64,000 nt of DNA from Heloderma charlesbogerti. Lineage: Eukaryota; Chordata; Lepidosauria; Squamata; Helodermatidae. The stretch is from contig JANEZZ010001866.1 in NCBI GenBank assembly GCA_026122225.1, positions 682,001 to 746,000 on the forward strand, read 5' to 3'. Each line of letters opens with the position of its first letter. Position 1 is the first letter of the stretch. The notes beneath the pieces were generated by a model. The model did not search any database and was not told the DNA's origin. It saw only the letters and a list, made by a program, of their open reading frames with translations. The position numbers were made by a program, and so were the translations under genes. Shown here piece after piece: positions 1-32,114 of the stretch.

Positions 1-19923
<19,923 letters not shown>

Positions 19924-20998
19924 GCCCAGGGGGAAGAGGGGGTGAGGGAGGAGCGCTTAGGGCCCAGTCTCTTAACTGATCACAGTGTGCACCCAGCCTC
20001 TCTCCCCCCCGTGCAGCCTTGGGGTACAGGACTCGGGTCCAGCATTGATGGAGCCGCCCTCTTTGTTCTCCAGCCTAAAACAAGGGTCATGGTTGTGATC
20101 TGTAGAAAGTGGCAGCCCCACCCACTCCAAGCAGCGGACAAGCATCTGCCATGCCGTTGACTCGAAGGGGACGAGAGCGGCCCCGTCTGTTTTGAGCTCC
20201 AAACTTGCATCTCAGAAACACCAACAACGCACAAGCCAAGGTTCTCGGCATGCCAAATTATGCACTGCAACGGGCACAGATGCACCGTGGCCCAGAGGTG
20301 AAGCCCCATGCCCCTGATGTCCAGTTATCCAGAGGTGCTGTTCAAGTGAGATGCAGTCCTTGCCTCCCAGAGTGCAGGGACACCTGGGCATTAGACGTTC
20401 ATTCCGCCAAGGACCGCTTGCCTTTCCTACCAGTTTTATTTTGCACAAGGCTTTATCTCAGTATTTATATAGTAATACATGCCAAGGCACACCAACGGGC
20501 CTCCTTGCATTGTTTGGATGTGGCCTTCTAAACAGAACCTCACTGAGAGCAGTACCTCTGTTTCTTAAAAAGATGCACAGCTAGGGCCTGCACAGCAGGA
20601 GGGTTGGCAACTTGCAGTCCAACACCATCTTGAGGGCCACAACTTTCATCAGCCCTAGCCAGCATAGCCCAAGGTGAAGGATGATGGGAAATGCAGTCCA
20701 AACCTGGAGGGTCACACATTGCCCACCCCTGCTATGCAGTGCTAAGTACCCTTAAGTGCCTTGATTTCAAGGAGCAGGGGGTGTCCCAGGGCTCCTAGAA
20801 GGAGGGCATCTTCTCTCCCAGGTTTTCAGTTCACGCAGTTCTTCTTCTGAACAGAAAGATTAGCATTCCCCATGCATACCAAGGGATGAGCTACATAAGC
20901 AGCAGAATCACATGGTTCTAGACCAGGTGTCCCCCAGTGTGATGCCCACAGGTGCCTCCAATGGTGCCCACACAGCTCTTCACTCTGCCACCTTCAAA
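19924..20998 (+). other. TRPV4: Probable TRPV4 3'UTR and 3' flank
   Basis: Sequence after the TAA has no further coding exon. The first canonical AATAAA downstream is at 20998-21003, but a MITE lies at 20600-20735. The real cleavage site may use a non-canonical signal earlier, for example in the AT-rich 20456-20480 stretch. Extent therefore uncertain. Confidence 0.4.
20600..20735. repeat. Palindromic MITE-like element
   Basis: GTTGGCAACTTGCAGTCCAA, TCATCAGCCCTAGCCAGCAT, GATGATGGGAAATGCAGTCC and CACATTGCCCACCCCTGC follow the family plan. If TRPV4 uses the 20998 signal it lies inside the 3'UTR. Confidence 0.65.
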
Positions 20999-21003
20999 AT
21001 AAA
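20998..21003 (+). terminator. TRPV4: Candidate polyadenylation signal AATAAA
   Basis: First canonical hexamer downstream of the TRPV4 stop codon, about 1.08 kb away. It sits in an A-rich stretch that could itself be a repeat tail, so this is a weak call. Confidence 0.25.
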
Positions 21004-24000
21004 AATATAAAAAATGATCATTAGGGCGCCAGGCTCTCCTTCCTGTTCCTGATCAGCTGTTTAGCAGGTAGGAAGAGAAAGCAAGGCAAAGGGGGTGAGG
21101 GGAGAGAAAGAGCGGGGCTAGGAGCGGGGAGAAACAGCAAGGTAATGGGGTGAGTGGGAGAGAAAGAGCAAGGCTAGGCGCTAGGAAGGGAGAGAAATAG
21201 CGAGGCTGGGAGTAGAGACAGAGAAGCACGGCAAAAGGGAAAGATTGGTGTGGATGGAAGAAAACTGGGTGGACCAGGAAGCAGCTCTTTCCCCAAATTC
21301 CCATAGGTGCCCGCAGGTCCAGAACAGTTGAGGGCCCCTGACCGTACCATTTCAGTCTGCAGACAAGGGATCGTGGTTTTGAATGCTTCAGGGCGTAGGA
21401 CGAAGCCTGCAGCCCTGAGGTGGTTCAGTCAAGCAAGAGCTGCACCCCGTGATTCTGCAGGTTGAGTAGCATAGCTCTCCATCATTTCCCATAACGCCCG
21501 GAATTCCTTGTGGTCTTCTCTCCGTAAGCAAGGTGACCTGATTACACTTTTGGTCCAAGTAGTTTATATAGTAAGCGGTATAATTTTGTCATGGGGGAGA
21601 GAACAGAAAAGAGCTACCCCCAGATCCAAGCACGTGAAGTGTTAGTACCCTCCCAGCAGAAGGGGTTGTCAGAGAATGTGGCATGGAGGTAATGGTTTCT
21701 GAATCACAATCAGGGAAAAAAAAAACCCTAAACGTCACTCCACCAGCTTATAGCAAAGTCTCCAAATTGCTGGAGGAAGGGTGGGGTTTTCCTATTAAAA
21801 TGGGATACAGAAAAAAGCATTCAGCATGATCTGGGTGAAGTGCCAGTGCAGGTTGGAAACTGAGCCACAAGAGGGCAGCACACACCAGAGGATAACCTGG
21901 CACAAGTTCTTCCACAAAGCCGGGGGCGGGGGGGGGGGTTGCCAACAGAATTTATGACCCTTAGGTGCATGATAGGCAGACATTCAAAAGACAGAGTATG
22001 TTCCCCATGTATCTCTAGTACTCTGCTGAATCTCAGCAGGAGCCTGGCAAGAAAAAAAAGAGAATATCCTTGAGCATGTGCAGAGTGCTTTTCCCAAAGA
22101 GCAAGCTTTTTTTTTAAAAAAATCAAAGACAACATGCTTTGAGCATGTGCAAAGTCTACCCTCCTCCCAATATGTTTTCCATACCAACTTCCCCCACCCT
22201 TGTTTACATGCTAAGGATGTGGTAACGGACCAAGAGAAGCTGCAGACTGGGTAAAAGAGCTCGACCTGCATGCGGTGCTCTTCCTCCGGAAGACCTGGAA
22301 ACTGCCGTGTCCATGGCGCTTGCAAAGGAATGGGGGTGGGAAGGAGGTGAGTGGGCAGCAGGCTGCATCCTACACCGGGGAAAGGCAATCACTGCCGGGG
22401 TCATAACTGTGCTTTGTCACGCTGGAGCGGTACAGGCACTTGGGCGATGATGGAACGCAGCATAAATCGCACGCGTCAGAGGAGCCAGCAGTGAGCGAAG
22501 CAAGTGATGTGAAATCGCAGAGTAAATATTCTAAGGCAGGCTTTTTTTTTTCTTGGTAAGCACTTAACTAGTCCACAGCACAGTGGAGGAAAAACTCCAA
22601 ATTACATCTTTGCAGCTCCAGCATTAATCTCATTTTTGACACTGATGAGGATTTTCTCGGCTGTTCTCTTACAGAGACCTCGGAAGAAGTTGTCAGCCTG
22701 TTTCTAACAAAACTGCCATAGCTAGGGCTTGACGTGCACATGCGTTACTTACTCATCAATGCTTTCTGAACGGCAACACTGATTCTGGGAGCAGCAAAAA
22801 GAAGGGGGGCAAATAATTGTGCCTGTTGAATAATGCTGTAAAACTCAAGATGTTGCACACTCTTCTGCAACCAGATTTCTGCAATAACAAAATGCTGCAA
22901 CGCTGCAACTGGCAGCTGAGCGGGATCCCCAAATTTAAATGAAACTGTTTCAGGGGGCAACTGGGATGAGGGGGTGGCTTTCAGACCTGGATTCATTAAC
23001 AAGCCCAATCGTTTTTCTCAGGGTTTGAAGGATTACTGCCAAAATAATTTGTCTCTGGTTTGCTTAGGCATTGAACAGTTTTTTCTTAATAAAGTGGGTG
23101 CCCGTGGGCATTTGGAGAACGTCTCTCTTTGAACCACCAGGGAAGGGCCACCGATACCACCAGTCTGGGGTTAGTGGGCAGGGCTGAGGTGTGAGTCACA
23201 GGTAGCCATCAGCTCAATACTCCACCCCCCCTTTTAACATAAAACAACCTGAAGGACAATTCACCGTTTTTAATTCCTAAGAGGAGAGGCCGGCTACATC
23301 AAACCCTCTTACCTCAAGGCTGTATCCCCTTCACCCAGAGGGGTGGTGTGCCAACTGTAGTTATTCAGCAGCAAGGGAATTCATTCTGCACATGTTCAAT
23401 GGTAGTCTTTATTATTGCTACAAGGATTGTATTGGGGTAGGTAGGCAAGATTCAGAGACTGAGCCCCCAAATGCTTCTCCCAACTGTGTTTAGAACTGAA
23501 AGGATAATATATCCAACTCTCCACACTCCAGTGATCCGCCTTTCAAAAGCCTCATTTAAAGAAAACAAGGCGCCTATAAATCTTCATTTAAGCTGGGGAG
23601 ACTTAATGCTCAGAGAGAGGGGGGGAGGGAGAGAGAGAATCCGATAGGTTTCTCTTAGTAATGAAGCTCATGGGCTGTTTTTCAGGGGGCTTCTTATTTC
23701 TGACTTCCCACGGCCCCACAGCCCAATCTCTGTCTGCTGCAGATGGTATTCAGCCATCCCCCTTCGAGTCCAGGATCTGATCTCCCAATGCTGCCAGGGT
23801 TGCAACAGAATGGGACGAGTGCTGGGGCTCATTCACTCAGGTTTAGCCGCACGATGTTTTCGAGGCCACGGCTCATCCTCAGGAACACGCTCATCCCTGA
23901 TACCCAAAAGCCACTTCCTGACACACCGTCCTGTGTTCTGGCATGACCGAGAAACAGAATGTGGGATGGATATACAGAGGAGCAGTGTGGATGCTGAAAG

Positions 24001-24179
24001 GCTGAGGAGCACCCGTGACAGGACTGGTCCCCATCCCACAGGTGCAGCCCTTCACGGTGTCCCAGACAAGGAAATCGTCGCAACTCACCTTTAAGGGGAA
24101 AAGCAAGGTGTTGCATACTGGAGAGAAGGGTGCAGTGGACCAGCTCATCGTCCCTGACGGTTGCACCTTTGGGGTTGGG
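21004..24179. other. Intergenic region, no gene seen
   Basis: Contains the GA-rich repeat and a poly-G run near 21930. A phrase GAGCATGTGCA occurs twice (22072 and 22141). Open frames on the minus strand at about 23830-24250 lack recognisable domains. AT-rich parts around 22440-23100 look single-copy. Confidence 0.55.
21072..21215 (+). repeat. GA-rich imperfect tandem repeat (minisatellite-like)
   Basis: The phrase GAGAGAAAGAGC-GGGCTAGG-GC-GGAGAAA recurs about three times with a loose 60-base period. GTGAGTGGGAGAGAAAGAGC and GGGAGAGAAATAGCGAGGCT are examples. The plus strand is strongly purine-rich. Confidence 0.65.
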
Positions 24180-24375
24180 GAGGGACCGGAGCTCAGTGGT
24201 AGAGCCCCTGCTTGGCATGCAAAGGTCCCCAGTTCAGTCCCCGGCAGCATCTCCAGTAAGAAGGATCAGGCGATGAGAAGGCCCTTCTCCGCTGAGGCCC
24301 TGGAGAGCCCCTGGCAGTCAGCGCAGACAAGAATGGACTAATAATTTGTCATCATATAAGGCAGCTTCCACTGTT
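24180..24375 (+). repeat. tRNA-derived SINE, type A
   Basis: GGAGCTCAGTGGTAGAGCCC (A box), AGTTCAGTCCCCGGCAGCAT (B box), CTGGAGAGCCCCTGGCAGTC and a CATATAAGGCAGCTTCCA end. A good full-length copy. Confidence 0.85.
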
Positions 24376-24479
24376 TCCTAACACTGGATGACACAGCCTC
24401 AACCAACAGAGACCCTGTCAGTTTCTGCACACAAGACACACACACACGCACCCCCATGGAGTTGGAGGTGGGCACTGAG

Positions 24480-24665
24480 TCCCCCGAGTCCCTCCCCCTG
24501 CTCTGTGCAGGAATCCAGTTGAAAGCATTCCTGACAGACAGCTGTCTGGTCTCTGCTTGAAGACCTCCAGCAACAGAGAGCCCACCACCTCCCTAGGCAG
24601 CTGGTTCCGTGGTCTGACTGCTTGGACTGCTGGGAAGTTTGCCCTGATGCTGACTCCCCATGCAC
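24480..24665 (+). repeat. Interspersed repeat (LINE-related, family unassigned)
   Basis: GGAATCCAGTTGAAAGCATT, CTTGAAGACCTCCAGCAACA, CCACCACCTCCCTAGGCAGC and TGGTTCCGTGGTCTGACTGC resemble a widespread reptile repeat with the 'CCACCTCCC-GGCAG-TGGTTCC' block. Name not verified. Confidence 0.55.
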
Positions 24666-25589
24666 TTTACCTTTTCTTATGATGGGTATTTTCTCATCTT
24701 GCTAATAAAGGAGAACTTGTCTCTGAGAGCATGCAGAGTACCTCAAACGTGGACGATCTTGGCTCAGCTTGGGAGGTCGTATGGCTGGTGGATGCTGTCC
24801 CAATGCACCTTCTTGCAGTACTCCCTTTTGGATCAGTGGGCATCTTCTGGTCACTTATGGTGTCCATTATTTCTAAAATTGAGCGAAATTGGCAAATTGA
24901 GAGAAATTGGTGGTGGAGAGGAAGTGTAGAGTTGCTTGAGTGTTGAAACTGCTTTTCATTTAGAATTTTCTTAAAAATAGATTCTATAGCACTCATCAAA
25001 ACAATAACAATAGCTGACAATAAGCGTTGTGCTAATGAACTTTTCAGGAGAAGAGGTAATTGTTCAATTAGGATTAGCACATTACCAAAAGCCATACTTT
25101 CTTCCCTTCTTTCCCTCCGCCCCCAGCTCTTTATTCTCCTTGTGCAAATTTAGAAGTCAGAAAGAGATTTTAAAGCCCTCACCTGTCAGTGCTTAAATAC
25201 AATCTTTAAAAAAAATTATCAAATTCTCCCCTTCCTCCATCCTGCTATAATAATGCAAGAAAGACTGATGTAGTGGGAGGCAGAAGTATCTGAGGGAAGG
25301 AGGGAGTGATTTAATTAAAGCAACCAGTTGCAAGACAACTGTAGCTCAGGGGAGGAACGGCGCTTGTTGCGGCATATTATCAAGCTGGGAGAAGCTGTTG
25401 CAACCAAAATTCTCTTCAACAAAACTACTAAGGAAATGGCATTAAGGGTTGCCATCTGCATTTGGGGACCCCATTTTAATTGCATCTGAAATGTTTAATT
25501 GATCAGTTAGATTAATTCACCTTTCGATTGACTAAAAAGCCCCCATCTTTGATTAATCAGTCAGATTTTTTTAATGTGTTGGATCCAGA
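24666..25589. other. AT-rich single-copy intergenic stretch
   Basis: No repeat signature and no coding frame. Contains ACAATAACAATAGCTGACAA at 25001-25020 followed by TAAG, giving three ACAAT (SOX-type) cores, and a perfect palindrome TTTAATTAAA at 25310-25319. A candidate conserved non-coding element, unproven. Confidence 0.4.
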
Positions 25590-25690
25590 CTTAGTCATGG
25601 TTTATCGCAGACCCACTGAAATCAGTGAGACTTAAGTTAGTCATGACTAATTTGTCCCATTGACTTCAATGCGTCTACTCTAAACATAAC
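25590..25690. repeat. Repeat fragment, 'CCCATTGACTTCAATG' family
   Basis: TAGTCATGGTTTATCGCAGA, CCCACTGAAATCAGTGAGAC and TTGTCCCATTGACTTCAATG. Related to 54353-54400 and 55830-56080. It reads as two inverted arms. Confidence 0.5.
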
Positions 25691-25789
25691 TAAATGTGTC
25701 TCCTTCTCTTTCTTGCACAAGGAGGAATGTCTCAAAGCCTGCTCCTGCTATGACACAGATGTGTATAACAACTTCAAGGCGCACTCCTA

Positions 25790-26230
25790 TGGCTGCTAGT
25801 CAGCGGCTAGAAGGCCATAGGGTAGGTCGGTTCCCGGTAACTGACCTTGGAGCCCGCACTCCGAAGTTGGTTCCCTGAGAACCGACCTCCACCCCCACCC
25901 CACGCTGCCTCATAGGCAGCGCGGAACGGCCCCACACTCTGTGCTCGGAAGAGGGAGCGCAGAGCGGCAAAAATGGGGCATTCCCGGGGGCGTCTTGGGG
26001 CGGGGAAGTCGGAAATATCGGTACAACGCATCCTATGTGACGTCCGGCTGCCGCTTCCTGCGCTCCAAGGTCCCACAGCTAGACAGCTGAAATCGGCCGT
26101 CTAGCCGTAAACGCAGGGTGGCTGAAGCACAGAGGGGACGATCCCCTCCACGTTTCTCCTGCCCTGCATTGGATAGGTGGTCGCCTCCGAGTTCGGAGGC
26201 AGCTGCCTATCCTGACAGGACTGCACCCTA
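25790..26230. other. GC-rich, CpG-bearing block of unknown nature
   Basis: Clearly GC- and CpG-richer than its flanks, with GTCGGTTCCCGGTAACTGAC, GGAAGTCGGAAATATCGGTA and GACGTCCGGCTGCCGCTTCC. No open frame resembles a known protein. It may be an old DNA transposon or a CpG-rich regulatory block. Confidence 0.35.
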
Positions 26231-27059
26231 AGTATCTTTCTGCTTCAGAAACTATTGGGTTACCCATATGCACATTTATGCAAACTCAGATTAAGGCTGG
26301 GGAATGCTGGGCGTTGTAGAGCTTTTTTCTGCCTGAACGTGCATCAGATTGTACCCTGATTGACTCAAAGTTCTTGAACGCAGCAACAGCCCTATAATCC
26401 TGCAAGGCTGTTGCACTGTGCTGGCTCTGGGGGTGCCGTGTCAGGCTGGGAGAGAAGATTTGGCAGTTTCCAAGGCTGAGCCCTTGGATTATGTGGAAAC
26501 AGGTCTGGGGGCGAAGCGCTAGTGAGCCCTGACTTATATTAAGGGCTGGTGAACCTCTTTTTGGCAGGCTCTGATGAGTTACCGAGTCATTCGTAGCCAT
26601 TTCAGAGGCAGCGCCATGACTGACCCAGGTGAAAGGTGTTGCCACGGCAATGGCACAGAAGGCTTGTGTTGTGGTGGCGGCGGCAGCTAGGCCACGAGCC
26701 TGATTTCCGCCGACTGGAACAAGTCCTGCTCTCACCAAGTAAAGCAGTCGCAACATAAGGCTGCAAAACACATTCCAGCCCCTCAGTCAATATTATGTAC
26801 ATTACGCAGCACCCCACCCCCCAGCTATAAATGTGGTGCTACATTAACAGTCCTGGGTCATAAACAAGTATCGGTGTCTTTTATGGTCAGTGCTGGAGTA
26901 AATTGACCTTTGTGGTCCACGATAAACAGAAACAAAGGAAAAAAGCAAAGCAAGCCGCAGGGAGCGCGCAAAGTGACTGGCGCCTTTAACTGTGCTTTAG
27001 AAGAGGGATTTTTTTTTAAAAGCAAGCCCTGATTGTTAGACGGACAAAAGAACAACTGA

Positions 27060-27245
27060 ACCAGATCAAACCAGGAGGTCCATCTAGCCCGGTGCTCAGT
27101 CTCCAAAACTGGGCAGTCAGGTTCTGCCAGGAAGCCCCCCAGCCCAAGCAGGGCATGAAGGCAATGGCCCGTTCCTTGTCCCCAGCGTCTGGTGCTCAGA
27201 GATATGCCTGCCTCTGAACATGGATGCTTTTGTTGCAGGGTGAGA
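27060..27245 (+). repeat. Interspersed repeat, 'GGATCAGACC' family
   Basis: CCAGATCAAACCAGGAGGTC, CATCTAGCCCGGTGCTCAGT, GCCAGGAAGCCCCCCAGCCC and GATATGCCTGCCTCTGAACA match the family also found at 32115-32265 and 52440-52600. Confidence 0.6.
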
Positions 27246-28194
27246 AGAGTCAGCCCTGATGAAATCACCCCAAAGCTACAGGAGCTCCCAGATTCTTTCA
27301 AAAAGGGGTAGCCACATGGGTCAGCTTGCTGTCACCCAATGCAGGTGTTATGGGAGATTGGGGAAATGGGGAAAGAGGGGGAAAGGGGCCCTAATACAGA
27401 GACGAGAGTGCTTCTCTGCTCTGCCACAGCCGTTGCAACAATCCTTCGGGCAACTCTTTCCCCTGCTGCCCCACACTGTAAGCCACTTTCTCCGAAAGAC
27501 CTGGCAGACCTTCTTGCCCCCGAACAAAGGAGGAGAGAGACAGCACGAGGCTCAGTGAATGCCAAGTACAGCAGCAAATTTATTTTTAGATAAATTTGAA
27601 GGTTAATTTTGGAAGCGAACGTTCAGTCAAAGTGAGAGATGAGCCGAGGGTTTTTTTCTCCCCCCCTTAAAATCTTCTCTCAGCCAGGCAATTTTACAGT
27701 TGCTGCCTCCTCACTCACCGGTGTTTAATATCCTCATCAGGTGCTCCTTCCTTTGAAATTATTTGTATTATTACTGTATTTTAATCAGGCCAGTTCTGCA
27801 GGGCAAAAATGCTATTATTTTCCCCCCTTCTGACATGTTATTAAGCTGTACGCCTCTTGGCTTGGCAAGAGACAGGTTGGAAGCTTGAGAGAGAAATGAG
27901 ATAGGGTCCCCGTACACTTTATTCTTCCAGGCTACGTGTTGCTAAGTGTACTTCTGAACAGGCAACTGACGCTGCTTTCAGGGGTGTGTTTGCCCAATCA
28001 ACGTGTCTGGCTATCTTATGGTGGTTAAGGAGGAAGCGTGTGTGGAGACTCCCACCTGGGTTCTTGTACACCTTTGCACCCATCAGGAGGGTACTGCACA
28101 GTTCCGACGACCAGCAGGGTCCTGGGGGAGCTTTTCATTGAACTTCTCCCCCATTTCAAAGGGGGAAAGTGTCACCAATGTCCTTGTAGATTAG

Positions 28195-28260
28195 CCTTCC
28201 ACAATCTGATGCCCTCCAGCTGTGTTGGACTACAACTCCCATAATCCCCCACCCAGTCGG
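28195..28260. repeat. Half of a palindromic MITE
   Basis: CCTTCCACAATCTGATGCCC then TCCAGCTGTGTTGGACTACA and ACTCCCATAATCCC; the second arm is missing. Confidence 0.65.
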
Positions 28261-29889
28261 CAGTGCAAACACAAGTACCACCCAGACTTCTGTCAGCTCA
28301 GCCCACAAGCCAGTCAGGACCCACAAGGTCAGGGGTGCAGACACTCTGGCCAGGGGGCCAAATGCAGCCCTCCTGGGGGGTGGATTCAGGCCCTTTGGAG
28401 GTCCCCCAAGTGCCACACCCCCTTCCCCTGGATGGATCCACTTTCCATCAACAACCAACCATCAGATGGTAGCCCAGCCTTTGTGCAGTTCCCCCGCACC
28501 CCATTCTAAAAAGTGAAGTCCCTCCCCTAAGGCTGAGTTATTGCCAGTAACACTTTAAGCCAAAATAGGCTGCTATTTTTGGCCCCATCCCTTTTGCCTT
28601 TAGCCCCACCCCCACTGAAATGCAGCCGAGAACTTCTCCAAAATGCAACGCAACCCTTGGGATGGAAGCGGTTCCATGCCCCTTCACTAGGCCCGATAAA
28701 GCCCTAACCTCCAAGTCTGCTCCTTAGTCTGAGCAAAGTCTCATCAGGAAAAGCTGCTCGACAGCCTTATCTGCCTGCCTGCTCTGGAACCTGGTCACCA
28801 GCCTGTGCTTGACCATGCCTAGGGATATCAGAGGAATCCATTCGGGGAGCGGAGCCCACGGAGATTTCATCAGCTTGCCCCCCGCCCCAGACTTTGGCTC
28901 ACTTCCCCAACTCAAATCTGCATCGAGTCAGGCCAGCTCATCCCCACTCCCACCCTGGTAAATAGAAAGTTGTGCAAATTCCAGCTGCATTTCAGCCCAG
29001 CAAAATGGATGGCATTAGGGTAGATGGGGTGGGGTGCGCGCGTGACTACAAATAAAGGAAGTGGCAAAAGTCTGTCTTGCCAATGGGCTAGGAAACACAA
29101 GGCCTGGCCCGTTCCTGTACCTTCACCATATAGCCTGATCTGCAAGAACCAGCAGCAGCTTTCTGTGAGATGGAGATGAACCTGCCCGCAGCTCCTGTAC
29201 ATGCCAAGAGGGAGATCGCAGCAGTATGATGGGCCAGGCCTGGCTATGCAGAAAAAGTACAGGGTTTATTTTCCTTTGTCTCCAGAGTACGTTTACGCGC
29301 GGAGCTTATCCCCGCACTGCGATACCATTTTGTACGTCTCTGATTAAAGCACCCGCTTTGGTAATCTCCAAACGACAAACTTTCTGAACCCAGCCAGAAA
29401 ATGCCTCATCTCAGCTTCCGATGCTCCCACTGGTTGCTCCCCACTTCGAAGGGGCGGATTAACTCCGGAAGAAACTCCAAGATGAAACAGCAGCCCGTCG
29501 GCCAGGCCCAGGGGAGCTATCAAAGGGAATTTGCATTGGACACATGGGCAGGGAGAAATCGGAGCAAGTCCAAGCCTAGCCGTGCTCGGGTAGCGACTTC
29601 CTTCCAGCAGAGGGAGCGGCCAAGCCAGGCACTCCCGTCATGGCCTTTGGGCCCAGGACGAGGTTCAGAGAAGTGCTGAAGCTCAAGCCAGCCTGATCGG
29701 GATCAAAGCGCCTTCCTTCCACCCCAAAAACATGGAGCATAGATGGGCTGCTACGTGGCAAGAGCAGGTGGGCTATTGCCGTGACCTCGGTCTCCCCCCC
29801 CCCCCGCCCCAAGGCCAATGGCCCTGGCTTTGGCATCCTGTTATGTTATGCTAATACTGATTTTTATGCTGCTTTACAGGGCTCTCAAA

Positions 29890-30085
29890 GGGAGGGGCCC
29901 TAGCTCAGTGTGATCGAGCACCTGCTTTGCATGCAGAAATTCCCATCCCTGACTTCTCCAGGTAGGGCAAAGGAAGAATCCTGCCTGGAACTCTGGACAG
30001 CTGCTGCCAGTCAGTGTCGACAATACTGGGCTAGATGGACAGAGGGCCGGACTCAGTAGAAGGTAGCTGCCTATGTTCCTTGCGT
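29890..30085 (+). repeat. tRNA-derived SINE, type A
   Basis: GGGCCCTAGCTCAGTGTGAT, GCACCTGCTTTGCATGCAGA, ACTTCTCCAGGTAGGGCAAA, GTCGACAATACTGGGCTAGA and GGTAGCTGCCTATGTTCCTT. Full-length copy. Confidence 0.85.
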
Positions 30086-31715
30086 CATTCAAGAAAATTA
30101 ACTCACATAATAAAACTGCCACCAAGAGGCAGCAATGCTGGACTTGAGCGAGAGCAAGTCCGATCAAGGAAAGAAGCTTTATCCGCACGCAGGGCCAGCC
30201 CCCTCCTCAGAGCGTCTCCAAGAAATAGGACAGCAGCTTTCCTGCTGGTAGCTCTCCTAATGCAGGTAATAAGATTTCTGGGCACGCAATGGAGCCTTTG
30301 GGCCTGGCAGAGAAGCCACCTCCCATCTGTGAGTGCAGAATGAGGCCAAGGGCGTGGGAGCAGAGTGGCCAGCAGCCAAGAACCACCCCCAGCCCTGTGC
30401 ACCTGGGAGCACCACTTGAGGACACCGGCATCTCCGGGTGTTGGGGAAGTCCCCCCCCCCCCCCCGTAACGAGCACATCTCAGTCCCTAAGAACAAACAT
30501 TTACCTTGGAGTTTCTGGCTGGTGCAGGGAAGAGGCTGAACCCATGGTGAGGCCCTATACTCTGCCCCATAGGGAAGCTGCCCCATGTAGCCGGCCCCGC
30601 CCAGCTGCCTGAGCTGGGGACATTCGACTAACAGGACTGTCAGCGTGATGTGCTTAGAGAGGAGGGTGTGACTACTGAGCTCAGCGGTCGCAGGGAATAA
30701 ATAACCCACTTTGGTGGCTGCTGAATGCCACAGGAAAGCTGCTGCGGGGTGAGTGGTGGAGGGAGAGAAGGCTCTGGCATCAGCGGCATGTTGATGCTCC
30801 CACTTTTTAAAATCGTCATCTCCTGGGGCTCAATTTTAGATCCGTGCAGCCCAGCGTCACTGGCCATCTCTCATAAACAGCTCACGTAGGAGTCAATTTC
30901 CATGGTGAGAAATCGCCCCTTCTCCTTCATGGAGAAACCCAGCCCCAAACCTACATGCCATATCCCTGCCTCTCCTGCTTGCTCCACGCCTCACAGCAGA
31001 TTCAAGCCCTTGGACAGCCGCCTTCTGCTCCTCGCATCCCTTGTCTGCCTCTCCTTGCTGCCTTACAGCACCAGTGCCTGCCCTTAATTTCCCCAGACAT
31101 TGCAAAGGCATGTGTGCTGAGCCAGGAGAGGGACTGGGACCCTCTCACCCTTGTGCTACTCTACTGGATCAGTAAGAGGACACCGAAACTGCGCCATGGT
31201 TTCTGGGGCCTGACACAAATTCCCCTTGAAATTTCCACATAGATATTCAAAACAAAGAGGACTAGAAACATAGTTCTATTTATGTTAACCCTGCCCCAGA
31301 CTCTAACTTGCACAACACCAGACTAAATTTCTTGCCTATTTTCTATGAAATGAAATTGGGGTGGTTGGAGGGCCAAGGGAAGGACAGCACTGACAATGAA
31401 AGAGAGGCAAACGGTGAGCTTGTGTGCTTGATTTAGAGCCAGGCCAGAGGGAACGGCAAAATCAGATCCTCCAGCACCCACTTGATATGCAGTCGAGGCA
31501 AACCCAAGTGTAAAGAGCAGAAAGGCCATGTGGGTGTGGATGTGTTACTTCCTACACTTCTGGACATCATACCAGAAGTGAATCCAGCTTGGGGGGTCAA
31601 CCCCATGGACAGCTAAGCTGCAAACAGGGAAAGGTCTGAACATCCCCTCTGCTCTAAACACCCCCCCCCCCGCAGCCCTTCCTTCACACATCAAGATTTG
31701 CTATTAATCTATAGC

Positions 31716-31795
31716 AGAGGTGGGCACATTGTGGCCCTCCAGATGCTTTGGTCAAAACATCTGGAGGGCTGCAAGTTGCCCACCTCGATCTATGG
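31716..31795. repeat. Short near-perfect palindromic element
   Basis: GAGGTGGGCACATTGTGGCC then CTCCAGATGCTTTGG on the left, and ACATCTGGAGGGCTGCAAGT then TGCCCACCTC on the right. The terminal repeats resemble hAT-type MITEs. Confidence 0.7.
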
Positions 31796-32114
31796 CAAGA
31801 GCAGCATAAAAAGCCTAATGCATTTTGAAACAAATCTTTCTCAGGGCAATTTCTCCCAGAAAGGATCTCTTTCCACACCACCTCAGTACAAGGCAGGACC
31901 TACAAGGGCCTAAAGGCTGCTCCATGGGAAATAGACCAAGGGCAGTTGGGTCTCTCATGGGATTCAGGTTCTCCACCATATGCTCTTGCACAGCCTTGTC
32001 GACTTCACCTGAGCGGCCTGCACCAGGGAGTCTGGGCTTCTGAATGTGTGGAGTGCCGTTTGTCTTCTCCAGATCTGCCCCCCCTGCAAGTCAGCCCTCT
32101 CTCACAGGCCATTA

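Larger units (their letters stand above)
26231..29889. other. Intergenic region, repeat fragments only
   Basis: Contains a repeat at 27060-27245, a half MITE at 28195-28260 and a degenerate hAT-like stretch about 28340-28660 (GGGGGCCAAATGCAGCCCTC). No coding region found. Open frames up to about 160 codons lack recognisable features. Confidence 0.55.

Noticed and set aside
23829..24250. Two overlapping minus-strand open frames of 119-129 codons
   Set aside because: They overlap each other in different frames, run into a SINE at 24180 and show no family features. Chance is the simplest explanation.
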